Assembly: GCA_937998045.1 (NCBI GenBank)
Contig: CALKVG010000424.1
Coordinates: 1-13,282 of the forward strand
Reading direction: 5' to 3'
From: an uncultured Myxococcales bacterium
GTDB lineage: Bacteria > Myxococcota_A > Polyangia > Polyangiales > Polyangiaceae
Length of the DNA: 13,282 nt
The notes under the pieces are model-generated. The model was not told the DNA's origin, searched no databases, and was given only the letters and a program-made list of their open reading frames with translations. This document shows positions 1-8,409 of the stretch, one piece after another. The stretch's first letter is position 1. Every line of letters starts with the position of its first letter. The position numbers were made by a program, and so were the translations under genes.

Positions 1-45
1 GATTTCTGCCTGTCTCGTGGGCTCGGAGATGTGTATAAGAGACAG
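1..45. other. Illumina Nextera adapter and i7 index (artefact)
   Basis: Bases 12-45 match the 34-nt Nextera Read 2 transposase adapter exactly as I know it, and 27-45 is the Tn5 mosaic end AGATGTGTATAAGAGACAG. Bases 4-11 (TTCTGCCT) match the i7 barcode as written in the Nextera N703 primer, and bases 1-3 (GAT) match the end of the P7 segment before it. This is library-construction sequence left in the assembly, not genome. Genomic sequence starts at 46. Any reading frame entering 1-45 is spurious there, including the apparent read-through of the minus-strand gene that begins at 1050. Confidence 0.97.
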
Positions 46-1050
46 GGTGAAGTCCCAGTAGCCGCAGCCCTCCACCGGACCGTACGGCGGCTGCCCCTGC
101 TGGTAGACGGGCACCGGGATCACGCCCTCGTATGCGCAGTAGAGGTCGTCCTCTGCCATCTTGCGCAAAGACGGAGCTTGCTTCGTGACCTGCCAGTAGG
201 ACGCGGGCGGGTAGTCTTCGAGCAGCGTTCGCGCAGCCACCCGCATTTCCTCGGTGGGATCTCCCGTGCGAAAGATTGTCATTCCCGCGACCGTCGTGGG
301 GTCGATCCCCTTGAGGCGAAGCTCCTCTATCGCGGCGACATACTGGGCCTCGAGAGCCGAGCTTTTTCCCGGCGGCATTCGACCGGCGGCGAGCGCGGAC
401 ATCGTCGTCGACGGGCGAAGCGGTGGCACGGTGGCGTCGGTCTTTACGAGCGCGACGTATTCCTTCCTCGGCTCCAGCGGAAATCCTTGGAGAGGGAGCA
501 CGGAGATCATCCCCAGATCACGGAGGACGGCCGTGTCGGTGGGAACCGGGGACACTCCCGCCGCGCCGTCGAGCGGGAAGAGAAGCACCTTCGCCGCCGC
601 CGTCGCCTGCGGCGCGCTCGCCCGCGGCGTCGTCGAGGGGAGGTCCGCCCCGGCGACGAGGGAGAGATCGGCGAGACTGCCCGTGACCTCGAAGAAGATA
701 CCGCTCGTCAGCGCGAATCCACGCTGGCGTTCGAGAGAGGTCGCGGCCATCTCGAGCAGCGCCTTTACCTGACAGCGCGCGACGCCGATGGGATACCCCT
801 CGAGCTTCTTGTCCCCGGTTTTTGGCAAGTAACTGTCGCCGGGAAAAGGCATCGACAAGAACGAGTCGTCGTCGAAGTCCATGTGGATCGTCGGCGGGTG
901 CTCACCGTCGTTGCGCGGAGTCCACGCGGGTGGATTCGAGAACGCGCTGCGCACGGCGATCCGACATGGACAGCAGCCGGGGGCGATGGCGCCGACGGCC
1001 GTCATCGCAGCAGCGGCGCCCAGCACGCGTCTACGAATGGTGGACGGCAC
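46..1050 (-). CDS. Exported protein, lipase/hydrolase N-terminal-like, C-terminus missing
   Basis: The visible part is 335 codons, cut at base 46 by the adapter, so the C-terminus is missing. The GTG start follows directly on the TAA stop of the flavoprotein gene, with GGAG seven bases before it. The N-terminus is an export signal: an RRR cluster at residues 6-8, a hydrophobic Ala-rich stretch to about 24, then Gly-Cys-Cys-Pro-Cys at 25-29, a possible but non-ideal lipobox. Residues 60-285 recall the N-terminal region of bacterial extracellular lipases and related Ig-like secreted hydrolases: a 'PFPGD' motif near 68-72 where relatives have PFPND, a 'TSGIFFEVTGSL' strand near 115-126, an 'EYVALV' strand near 197-202, and 'GIDPTTVAGMTIFRTGDPT' near 248-266. 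A catalytic hydrolase domain would lie in the missing part, so the function is inferred. Tight spacing suggests cotranscription with the flavoprotein. It is certainly coding; the family is only moderately sure. Confidence 0.78.
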
Positions 1051-2718
1051 TTAGACGCTCCGCCCCGAGATTCCCAGGCGATCCGTGAAACGACCGTCGA
1101 ATACGCCGAGCGGATTGAGTCGGCGGAAGGCATCTCTCCACCTGGGCCACTGCGGGTAAAGCCGTGCGACCTGGTCCGTTCCGTGGAGGACGTTGCGATC
1201 GAGCCCCCAGTGGGGGCGTGCTCCCATGGAGGACATGAGCTCGAGCTCGTAGCGCCGCAAGACCTCCTCCGCGCCTGGGATGCCGACGGCCATCGGCACC
1301 TCCATCGTCATCGTGGTCCGACCGTGCTGCATCGCAAGGTGCGCCCCGCTCGCCGCGACGAAGCGCAGCGATATCGGTGACGTCTGGTAGATGCCGTCGT
1401 TCGCGAGCGAGGTGGCGAGTGCGAACGAACGGTTCACGGCCTCGACGGCCTGGGAGACGTCGAACGCCATCTCGATCCCGTACACCATGAGCTGGTTGGG
1501 TCGGCCGGTGTTGAACACCTCGTAGCCGACGTTGACGTAATGGTCCTCGGCCAGCTGCGACAGCGCGGTCTGGTGAAAGCTGAGAATCTGGGCGCGATCG
1601 AAGCGTGCCACGTACGGCTCGAGCAAGTGCGCCATGTCCGCCCCCAGACCGAGCGCGGTCAGCAGCGAGTACCAGATGCTTCCCTGCCGGTTCGTGCCTC
1701 GGATCGGCGGCTCGGGCGCGCGCCTCCATCGCTGGGTGAGCAACGCCATGTGCTTGCCGGTGGCGTCCGAGTACGGCGTGTAGAACACCTCGAAATGGTC
1801 GGGCCTGCCCAGGTCGGAGGACACGGCCTCACCTCGAACGAGGCGCGGCAGGTCGCCCGTGGACGCCGCGAGATCCTCCCATGTCGTCAGCGTTCGGCGT
1901 TCGATGAGCCAGAACTTGGGCACCGCCTCGAGGACGACGGCATACACGATTCCCATGGATCCCATGCTCACCACGACCGCGTCGAACAGGTCGTCGTCCT
2001 GGACGAGATCGATGCGCAACGAGCTGTCGTCTTCGAGGTGGCCCGCGAAGGTCGCTCGGTCCGTGATGCCGTTCGACGGCTCGACTTGCAATAGCCGCCC
2101 CCCGGGTCCGACGAGCTGGATCGACGCGATCTGCGACGCCAGCGGGCCGTAGTCGAGCCCCGAGCCGTGCGTGCCGGTCATCGCGGCCCCGACGAACGTC
2201 TGCTCGTCCCAGCCGCCCATGTTCGCCAAGGCGAGTCCGCGCCGATCGAGCGTTTGGTTCAGCTCGCGGATGCGAACGCCCGACTGAATGCGCACGAGCC
2301 TGCTGGCGGATGCCAGGCCGCTCCGCAGGCGAGATCGGTCGACGTCGTCGAAAATGCGTGCGAGGCCACGCGGAGAGAGCAGCCAATCGTCGCATATGGC
2401 GACGTCGGAGAAGGACAGGCCGGACCCCGTCATTCGAACGCGGCGGAGCGAACGCTCCGCCTGCGCGACCACGTCGGATACCTGTCGCGCGCACGTCGGT
2501 CCGTTGTACGCGCGCGATAGCACGTATTCCGTACCGCGTTGTGTGCTCCACCCGGAAGCGTCCACCGGCGGCTCCGGCGTGCACCCGAACGCCGAACCGG
2601 TGCTCGTCGCCACGGCTGCCGAGAGGAGGTCGCGGCGGGTGATCGCCGCGGGCGTGGCTTTCGAACTCGCGTCGCCCGATGACGAGGCCATCGCCGCCGA
2701 TGAAACGCGGCCACCCAT
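1051..2718 (-). CDS. Tat-exported FAD-linked oxidoreductase, aldonolactone/alditol oxidase class
   Basis: A 555-residue flavoprotein of the vanillyl-alcohol oxidase superfamily, of the kind that oxidises sugar lactones, polyols or similar alcohols. The substrate is not predictable. The N-terminus carries a twin-arginine signal, TRRDLL at 27-32, then an Ala/Ser stretch and a possible lipobox Cys at 46, so it probably acts in the periplasm or as an anchored lipoprotein. The FAD-binding domain (about 70-260) has GSGLSFSD at 98-105 and the family hallmark GTHGSG at 182-187. The substrate domain ends with HWGL at 503-506 and a C-terminal NPLGVFDGRF segment, as in alditol oxidases. Three expected residues differ: Leu101 replaces the His that binds FAD covalently, Ser450 replaces the Glu of the E-x-R motif (Arg452 kept), and Leu506 replaces the Lys of HWGK. 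ATG at 2718 was chosen; ATG at 2691 is possible and neither has a strong ribosome site. The frame stays open upstream to 3789, but that is GC-rich read-through. Confidence 0.9.
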   Translation of the reverse strand: MGGRVSSAAMASSSGDASSKATPAAITRRDLLSAAVATSTGSAFGCTPEPPVDASGWSTQRGTEYVLSRAYNGPTCARQVSDVVAQAERSLRRVRMTGSGLSFSDVAICDDWLLSPRGLARIFDDVDRSRLRSGLASASRLVRIQSGVRIRELNQTLDRRGLALANMGGWDEQTFVGAAMTGTHGSGLDYGPLASQIASIQLVGPGGRLLQVEPSNGITDRATFAGHLEDDSSLRIDLVQDDDLFDAVVVSMGSMGIVYAVVLEAVPKFWLIERRTLTTWEDLAASTGDLPRLVRGEAVSSDLGRPDHFEVFYTPYSDATGKHMALLTQRWRRAPEPPIRGTNRQGSIWYSLLTALGLGADMAHLLEPYVARFDRAQILSFHQTALSQLAEDHYVNVGYEVFNTGRPNQLMVYGIEMAFDVSQAVEAVNRSFALATSLANDGIYQTSPISLRFVAASGAHLAMQHGRTTMTMEVPMAVGIPGAEEVLRRYELELMSSMGARPHWGLDRNVLHGTDQVARLYPQWPRWRDAFRRLNPLGVFDGRFTDRLGISGRSV

Positions 2719-2829
2719 CGCGTCGCAATACCTAACTGAGCTTTGCCGAGCGTGGGCGCGTCGTGGCATACATGCGGGCGCGGGCTTGCCCCCATGCTGT
2801 CCGGGCGGCTGGCACAAGGAGGGGTCGCG
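2719..2829. promoter_or_regulatory. Divergent intergenic region, presumed promoters
   Basis: The 111 bases separate the minus-strand flavoprotein operon from the plus-strand membrane gene, so promoters for both should lie here or just inside the genes. On the plus strand the best hexamers I see are TTGCCG at 2743-2748 and CATACA at 2767-2772, 18 bases apart. The second matches the -10 consensus at only three of six positions. No strong inverted repeat or riboswitch-like structure is visible. Confidence 0.3.
2816..2822 (+). promoter_or_regulatory. Strong ribosome binding site AAGGAGG
   Basis: AAGGAGG lies seven bases before the ATG at 2830. It is the best Shine-Dalgarno sequence in the window and fixes the start of the downstream membrane-protein gene. 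It shows that this reading frame was once translated, although the frame is now broken further on. Confidence 0.75.
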
Positions 2830-3716
2830 ATGTTCGGATCTGCGGTGTGCGAGGTCGCTATCGGGCTCACGGTGAGCTACGGCTCGTTCGGCGTGCTGTG
2901 CTCCGGCGTTAGCGAGTTGTTTCGCTCGCACCCTCCGAGAGCGCGAAGAGATGCTCGGCAGCGACCCGCCCGCGGACAGGCCTGCCCGCATGGCGACAGA
3001 AAAGCCGAGTTCCGCGTGGTCGACGAGGGCTCCGACCGCGGCGACCGGGCAGCACACCGCGTCGTTGCAGAACATCGCGGCGCTCGTGCTGGGGCACCCG
3101 CTGGTCCAGAACCTGGGTCGCTCCGCCGGGCCTCCGCCCTCGTACATCCCGGCGCAGACCTTTGCGCATGCCCTGCTCGACGTCCTCTCGGGAGGAGGCG
3201 CCGAGAGGAGCGTCGAGAAGATCCGCCAGGCGGTGCTTTCGCTGGAGTCGGAGGGTGCTCGCGGGGCACTGCTTCCTTCATCGACGCCGCTGGCAGCGAC
3301 CTGGAGAAGCTCCGAAGGTTCCTCGAGAAGCGCTCCGACCACGCGATGGATCGTGCGACTGGCTGGTACAAGCGAAGCTCGCAACGATTCATCTTCGCCT
3401 TTGGAGTGCTCGTCGCGGTCGCCGCCAATGTCGATACCTTTCACGTCGTGACGGCGCTGTGGCACGACCCCACGAGGCGCGCGCAGCTCGCGGCCGGCAC
3501 CGCGGGCCCGGTCGCTTGGCGGAGCTATTGCCTCTCCCGGGTGGGCTGGTACGACCTCCCGCACGACTCGACGGGATGGGCGCTGAAGCTTCTCGGCTGG
3601 CTGATCACGGCGGCGGCGATCACGCTGGGGGCTCCTTCTGGTTCGACATGCTGTCGCAGTTCGTGAACCTGCGCTCGGCCGGTCCTCAGCCCGCGCGCAG
3701 CGGCGAACCGTCGTGA
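2830..3716 (+). pseudogene. Uncharacterised three-helix membrane protein, broken by three frameshifts
   Basis: Homologous-looking sequence runs through three frames. 2830-2922 (ATG frame) gives a membrane helix ending SGVSELF. From about 2921 the next frame gives ARTLREREEML, GHPLVQNL near 3090-3115, PSYIPAQTFAHALLDVL, and on to GALL at 3274. The first frame then resumes with SFIDAAGSDLEK, DHAMDRATGWYKR, a helix containing VAANVDTF, and GWLITAAAITLGAP up to 3636. The third frame finishes with FWFDMLSQFVNLRSAG and a stop at 3714-3716. I recognise the PSYIP, GWYKR, NVDT and LGAPFWFD...NLR motifs as recurring in this order in uncharacterised bacterial membrane proteins. The joins look like one extra T in the TTT at 2920-2922 and one missing base near both 3274 and 3636. 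The first two cancel, so the ATG frame stays open to 3666 (278 codons), but its middle is out of frame and its tail is lost. The repaired length is about 295 residues. Real decay is likelier than sequencing error, because long neighbouring genes are intact. Confidence 0.75.
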
Positions 3717-3748
3717 GCGCCCTCGCAAAGGGTCCGCGCGTCGGTCGA

Positions 3749-3760
3749 GCGCCGCGGCGC
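3749..3760. repeat. 12-bp perfect palindrome between convergent genes
   Basis: GCGCCGCGGCGC is self-complementary and sits in the 47-base gap between the convergent membrane pseudogene and tamB-like gene. It could aid termination in both directions, but it has no loop and no T-run, and short GC palindromes arise easily at this base composition. I see no better terminator in the gap. Confidence 0.3.
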
Positions 3761-3763
3761 GCC

Positions 3764-6700
3764 TCAGTAGCGCCTTTGCCAGAGCACATCGAAGATCGTG
3801 GTGCCGGCGTCTCCCAGCGTCGACGCCAGGGACCACCGCGACATGAACCTCCAGTCGAGGGTGAGTAGCGTCCGATCGGGATTCACGCCCGGCGGAGGCT
3901 GCCCCAGCACCACGGCGATCTGGAGCGAGATGTCCTTCGCGATCTGTACTTCCACCTCGGGCTTCGGATTCGCCGACTGGCTGGTGTCGACGCTTGCGGT
4001 CACGGCCCCGAGGCCGAGCTGCCTGAGCGCGTGGTTCAGCGGTTGCGCCGCCTCTCCGCCGACCGTCCCGATCGCGCTCGTTTCGGTGTTTGCTTGCGGG
4101 CTCTGCGCCTGCTTTCCACTGGCCGTTCCGAACAAGACGAGCTGAACGATCTCCTGCTGGGGAAGCGGAGGTTCGGACGTCAGCGTGACCTTCCCCGTCT
4201 TCAGCGGCCCGACGAAATTCGCATACACGACCGAGCCGTCCGGCGCCTTCCAACCCGCCTTGACGACCACCTCCGGATTCGAGGGGTCGTCGCCGACGAA
4301 GGTGACCGTGCCGCTGTCGATCGTGAAGTTCTTCCCTTGAACCGCGAGCTGCCCTCCCTTCTTGAGTCGAATCTGACCGCCCACTTCGGAGTTCTGCGCA
4401 GAGTCGACGTTCACCTGTCCGGTCAGATCGACCTTCAGTTGGGTGCCTCGCACGACCTCGACATTGCCCAGGTGCGCCTGCATCCGGAGCTTCGCGCTCT
4501 CACCGCTCGAGGGCGCTCGCGGCTTCTTCACGGAGTCCAGCGGCAAGAGCACGAACTTCCGCGGCGTCCCTCGATGCGAGCCGATACGGGCCTTCGGAAT
4601 GGGTCCCAAGGACTGCGCGTTCCCGCTGGATCCCTCGGGCAGCGCGACGCGCAGCTGCGGCACGTCCACGTCGACGTCCATGTTCTTGCCGCCGGCGGTC
4701 GATCGCTCGGCGATCACGAATCGCCCATCGATATTGCCCAGATCCGACCCGCCGCCGCTCAGAGGAATGGGCGAGGAGCTGGGAATGAGGACGACCCCCT
4801 TCGCCCAGGCGAGCGTGGTTCCTTCGATTTTCGCCGTGGCGTTCGCCTCGAGATGGCCGTTCAGTCCCGAGGCCGTCAGTTTCTCCAGGACGATCGTGCC
4901 GTCCGGAGCGAACTTGAGGTTCGCGGCGACGTCGTGAAATTCCCCTCCGCCGGCAGCGGCCTCAAACGCACCACGGCTCAGCGCGAGCGTCCCGCTCATG
5001 CGCGCGGCCCTCGCCCTGGGATCGAGCACCAGGCGCGTGTCGGCATCGATGCGCCCGTCCAGCTCGTCGACGAAACCGTCGACGAACGGGAGCAGGACAC
5101 CGATGCGAAAGTTCTTGGCCGCCGCCGTGAACGTCAGCGGCTGCCCGGGATCCAGCGCGGGGGCGACGGCGGCGCCCCAGGTTGCGAGCGCCTGCGCCCG
5201 CGCGTCGACGTAGCCGTCGCCCTGATCGACGCGCACGCGCGCATCGATTCCGCGGCCGTCCGCCTTCGCCTCCAGGCGTGCCGACCGGTAACCGAAGCTT
5301 GCGACCCGCAGTCCGTCGACGTCGAGCGCCGCGCCGGCGTGCGCATCGCGGTGCAAGTCGCTCACCCAGAGGTCGCCCCGAACCAGTCCGGCTATCTGCT
5401 TGTCCTCGAGCAACGGCAACGCCTCCAGCGGAAAGCCGTCGAAGTGCGCGCGCGCGGACGCCGTCCAGGACGAGCCGTTCCCCTCGAGGACGCCCGCCGC
5501 CGGTGCCTCCGCCTGAACATCCACGTCGGCCAGCTGCCGCCCTCCTCCGGCGGCTTCGAGGAGCAGTCGCCCGTGCCGGCCGTCGTACCGGCCGAGCAGG
5601 TCAAGGTCCACCGGCGCCGCGTTGGCGTTCGACGCAAACCGCGATCGCCGGAGCGTCGCGCCGACTTCGATCTGCGGCGAGAGCAGGGTTCCGGTCGCGT
5701 GAACGGCCGCCGTGAGGCGCCCGGTCGCGTACGGCTGGCGGAGCAGCGGAGGCATCGTCCCCAGCCCTCGTTCGGGGACGACCAACGCGACATCGAAGGA
5801 CGTTCGCCGCAGGGCGACCGGCAGGCGCCCGGAGGCGTGGAAGATCTCTCCGAACGGGGGACGAGCTGCGTTCGCGTTGAGCCTTGCGAGCTCACCTCTG
5901 TTGTCGCGCGCGGTGGTCGAAAGCTGCAGGCGTCCGGAGTCTCCGTCGATGCGGGCATCGACGTCGAAGTCGACGCCTTCCAGGTGCCACGGAGGCCGCG
6001 GCATGACGAAGACGCCGTCGATGTCGCGAGTCGCCGGTGTCTTGGGAGCGATCGCGAGCCCGTCGGTCTTTACGTCGAGCTGGACGTCGGGGGTGACGTC
6101 GTCGACGTCGTCGCGCGCGATGTGTCCGTCGATGATCACGACGCCTCGGGCCTCGCTCAGCGGGAAGTCTCCGGGAGGGATCGCGGCCTCGAGTCGCGTG
6201 AGGTCCAGTCGCCCGTCGAGGGCCACATAGCCGAAGGCCCCGCGCCAGGACGCAACGGACATGGGGCCGCCGCGGGCGAGAGCGAGCTTCCGGATGTCCA
6301 GGTTTAGGGCCCCGAGCTCTCCGGCCTTGGCTCCGAGCCTTCCGGCAACCGTGCGGTCGTCGAGGGTCGCTTCGACGTGGGCTGCCAGCGGCGGCAGTTT
6401 CGCGACCGTTACGTCTCTCACGTCGAGCATCAGCCGCCCTCGGCCGCCGTCGGGACGCAGATCCAGGTCCGAGTCGAAGCTCACGATGCCGGACTTGAGG
6501 CGATCCTCCCAGTGCGCGAGACGGCCGACACGCGCCAGGTCGAGGCCCGTCGACTCCGCGCGGATGCGCAGCTCTCGCCGGGCCAGAAGGAGGTCCGCGC
6601 GAGTCGGGGCACCGAGGCCTTCGATGCGGGCGTCTTCGACTCGAAGATCGCCGTTTCCGGATGCCACCGATCGCGCGGTGATGACCGCCCGTTCCCGTCC

Positions 6701-8407
6701 CCGCGCGATGAGCAAGCGCACGTCGCGAAGGGTCGCTGCTCCCTTCAGGCCCACGTCGGCGCTTGCATCCACGTCCGGAACGTCAGGCCCGCGGGCATGC
6801 GCTTCCACGTGCGCCTGCCTCACCGGCCCGGCGGCCCTCGCGTCGAGCGACGTCAGCTGCAGGCCGCCCGTCGAAAGTCCGCGGCTCCGAAGCGCCACGT
6901 CGACGGACGGCGACGTCAACTTCCCGGAAGCCTGGGCGTCGACCGACGCGGTCTGAACCCGAGAGCTGCCGATCTCGATGCCGGCGGCCTGCACGCCAAG
7001 GCGGGCGTCGAGGCTCCGATTGGAGAGGTCGACCGTCCCGGTGGCCGCGAGGGACAGGCTCCCGCGAACGGCCTGCCGCAGCTCCGGCACGCGCGCGAGT
7101 TCGGCCGCCCTCGACTCGAGCGCGAATCGCAGCGTCGACGATTCGCCGTTCGGCGTCGCGCTGACCCGCAGGTGAGTCGGTGCCCCGGGCTCGTTCAGGA
7201 GGACCTCCGCACCCCCTCGGATTCGATTCGGGGCCGTCCGCGAGCCGTGCGCGCGGATCGACGCGGAGGGCAACGAAGCGTTCGCGAAACGACCGCCGAG
7301 AAACGTCAGCGCGACATCGCCGGCAAGCGTTCCGTCCGCTTGCTTCTCGGCGGAGATCCGGCCCGCAAGACCGAGACTGGAGCGCGGAGCCCCCGCGGTG
7401 AACTCGTGGAGGTCCACGTCGCTCGCGCGCAACGTCAGGGTGGCGCGCTTTGCGTCGTCCCCGGCGTACACCCGTCCGCTCGCTTCCAGGGCCGCCGCGC
7501 CGAAGCCTGCTTTCAGACCGACATCGACGTCGGGCAGAGTGCCCTGCCCCTCCAGGTGCGTCGAGACTGCGACGTCACCCGCGGCGCCATTCCAGTCGAC
7601 CCGCGCCTCGACCTTCCCGCGGGGGTCGGACGTCTTGCGCAGATGGGCGGTCAGTGCACCCGTGATGTCCCGACCGTTCCAGACCCCGTGTCCGGTGATG
7701 CGCGCACGGTCGACGGCCGCGTCGAGTAGATCCGGTGCCGACGTGAAGGCGCCGCGGAAGCCGTCGAGCTCCACGTCGAGCGGGGTCGAACCTGGCGTCT
7801 GCCGGTGTGCTCGCGCATGCGCGAGCGAGGCTTGCTGGACGATGAAAACGAGCCCGCGGGCATTCGGATCCGCCGGCTTGCTCGGCTTGGGCGGCGCGAA
7901 CGCGTTCGCAAGGAGGAGTTGTCCGTCTTGGTCCGTGTCGAGGAGCGCGTCGACGTCTTCGATTCTCACGTCGGAGAGTCGAACGAGGATCGGGCCTTTC
8001 CTCCCGAACAGAGCCGTCCTTCCCGCCGCAAAGCTGTCGACTCTCAGTCGAACTCCGAGGATGGTGAGCACCCGGCGGCCCGTCGGGTCGTCGACAGTCA
8101 CGTCCACATCGGAGACCCCGCCGAGGCCGAGTCCTCCCAGCCGCCCGATGCGGACCTTTCCCCGAAAGGACGAGGCGAGGGCGGCGTTGACCTTCTCGGC
8201 CACGAGGCGGCGCACCGGCGGCGTGTTCAGACAGATGACGGCGACCACGACCAGCGCCAATGCGCTCATCACCAGAACGGCGAGCGCGCGTGCGACGAAA
8301 TGCCGTGCGCGGCCCAGCGGTTTGCGAGACCCTGGTCTCAAGGCCGAGGGCGATGCGCCGGGGAACCGGTGATGTCCGCCGTGTGCCGGATGCGCGCGCG
8401 TTACCAT
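3764..8407 (-). CDS. tamB: TamB-like translocation/assembly module protein (DUF490)
   Basis: A 1547-residue AsmA-like/TamB protein, a periplasm-spanning beta-structure anchored in the inner membrane that partners an Omp85 protein in outer-membrane protein assembly or phospholipid transport. After a basic N-terminus there is one membrane helix (about 41-61), followed by some 1250 residues of repetitive beta-strand sequence with alternating hydrophobic and Asp/Arg/Thr residues, typical of the long groove. The conserved C-terminal TamB domain is clear from about 1340: a 'GTVTFVGDDPSNPEV' segment, the signature PLPQQEIVQLVLFG at 1414-1427, and the terminal beta-rich 'LTLDWRFMSRWSLAS'. It is somewhat longer than the roughly 1260-residue E. 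coli protein. The ATG overlaps the tamA-like stop as TGATG, implying translational coupling; the frame's longer upstream extension to 8602 is therefore rejected. The identification is secure; whether the cargo is protein or lipid cannot be read from sequence. Confidence 0.93.
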   Translation of the reverse strand: MVTRAHPAHGGHHRFPGASPSALRPGSRKPLGRARHFVARALAVLVMSALALVVVAVICLNTPPVRRLVAEKVNAALASSFRGKVRIGRLGGLGLGGVSDVDVTVDDPTGRRVLTILGVRLRVDSFAAGRTALFGRKGPILVRLSDVRIEDVDALLDTDQDGQLLLANAFAPPKPSKPADPNARGLVFIVQQASLAHARAHRQTPGSTPLDVELDGFRGAFTSAPDLLDAAVDRARITGHGVWNGRDITGALTAHLRKTSDPRGKVEARVDWNGAAGDVAVSTHLEGQGTLPDVDVGLKAGFGAAALEASGRVYAGDDAKRATLTLRASDVDLHEFTAGAPRSSLGLAGRISAEKQADGTLAGDVALTFLGGRFANASLPSASIRAHGSRTAPNRIRGGAEVLLNEPGAPTHLRVSATPNGESSTLRFALESRAAELARVPELRQAVRGSLSLAATGTVDLSNRSLDARLGVQAAGIEIGSSRVQTASVDAQASGKLTSPSVDVALRSRGLSTGGLQLTSLDARAAGPVRQAHVEAHARGPDVPDVDASADVGLKGAATLRDVRLLIARGRERAVITARSVASGNGDLRVEDARIEGLGAPTRADLLLARRELRIRAESTGLDLARVGRLAHWEDRLKSGIVSFDSDLDLRPDGGRGRLMLDVRDVTVAKLPPLAAHVEATLDDRTVAGRLGAKAGELGALNLDIRKLALARGGPMSVASWRGAFGYVALDGRLDLTRLEAAIPPGDFPLSEARGVVIIDGHIARDDVDDVTPDVQLDVKTDGLAIAPKTPATRDIDGVFVMPRPPWHLEGVDFDVDARIDGDSGRLQLSTTARDNRGELARLNANAARPPFGEIFHASGRLPVALRRTSFDVALVVPERGLGTMPPLLRQPYATGRLTAAVHATGTLLSPQIEVGATLRRSRFASNANAAPVDLDLLGRYDGRHGRLLLEAAGGGRQLADVDVQAEAPAAGVLEGNGSSWTASARAHFDGFPLEALPLLEDKQIAGLVRGDLWVSDLHRDAHAGAALDVDGLRVASFGYRSARLEAKADGRGIDARVRVDQGDGYVDARAQALATWGAAVAPALDPGQPLTFTAAAKNFRIGVLLPFVDGFVDELDGRIDADTRLVLDPRARAARMSGTLALSRGAFEAAAGGGEFHDVAANLKFAPDGTIVLEKLTASGLNGHLEANATAKIEGTTLAWAKGVVLIPSSSPIPLSGGGSDLGNIDGRFVIAERSTAGGKNMDVDVDVPQLRVALPEGSSGNAQSLGPIPKARIGSHRGTPRKFVLLPLDSVKKPRAPSSGESAKLRMQAHLGNVEVVRGTQLKVDLTGQVNVDSAQNSEVGGQIRLKKGGQLAVQGKNFTIDSGTVTFVGDDPSNPEVVVKAGWKAPDGSVVYANFVGPLKTGKVTLTSEPPLPQQEIVQLVLFGTASGKQAQSPQANTETSAIGTVGGEAAQPLNHALRQLGLGAVTASVDTSQSANPKPEVEVQIAKDISLQIAVVLGQPPPGVNPDRTLLTLDWRFMSRWSLASTLGDAGTTIFDVLWQRRY

Positions 8408-8409
8408 CA
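8405..8409 (-). promoter_or_regulatory. TGATG stop-start overlap coupling tamA and tamB
   Basis: On the minus strand the tamA-like stop TGA (8409-8407) shares its A with the tamB-like ATG (8407-8405). Such one-base overlaps normally mean a ribosome finishing the first gene reinitiates on the second, keeping the two products in proportion. This supports the tamB start and a single transcript. Confidence 0.8.

Noticed and set aside
27..45. Tn5 mosaic end read as a natural transposon end
   Set aside because: It is embedded in the complete Nextera adapter and index primer, so it comes from library preparation and not from a mobile element.
31..1380. Plus-strand 449-codon frame at the left end
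   Set aside because: It begins inside the Nextera adapter, is Arg/His-rich with no family features, and lies opposite two convincing minus-strand genes. It is a GC-rich shadow frame.
2830..3716. Programmed ribosomal frameshifting in the membrane gene
   Set aside because: Three shifts in both directions would be needed, and none of the sites has a slippery heptamer or an obvious downstream hairpin. Mutation or sequence error is simpler.
3717..3763. Rho-independent terminator between convergent genes
   Set aside because: Only a loop-less 12-bp GC palindrome is present, with no T-run on either strand.
2719..3789. N-terminal extension of the flavoprotein frame up to 3789
   Set aside because: It would place about 357 low-complexity residues before a good Tat signal and run antisense to the membrane-protein gene. 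The Tat signal near 2718 marks the real N-terminus.
4031..6307. Plus-strand 758-codon open frame opposite tamB
   Set aside because: The translation is Arg/Gly/Val-rich with no domain, and it is entirely antisense to a clear TamB protein. Long antisense frames are expected at this base composition.
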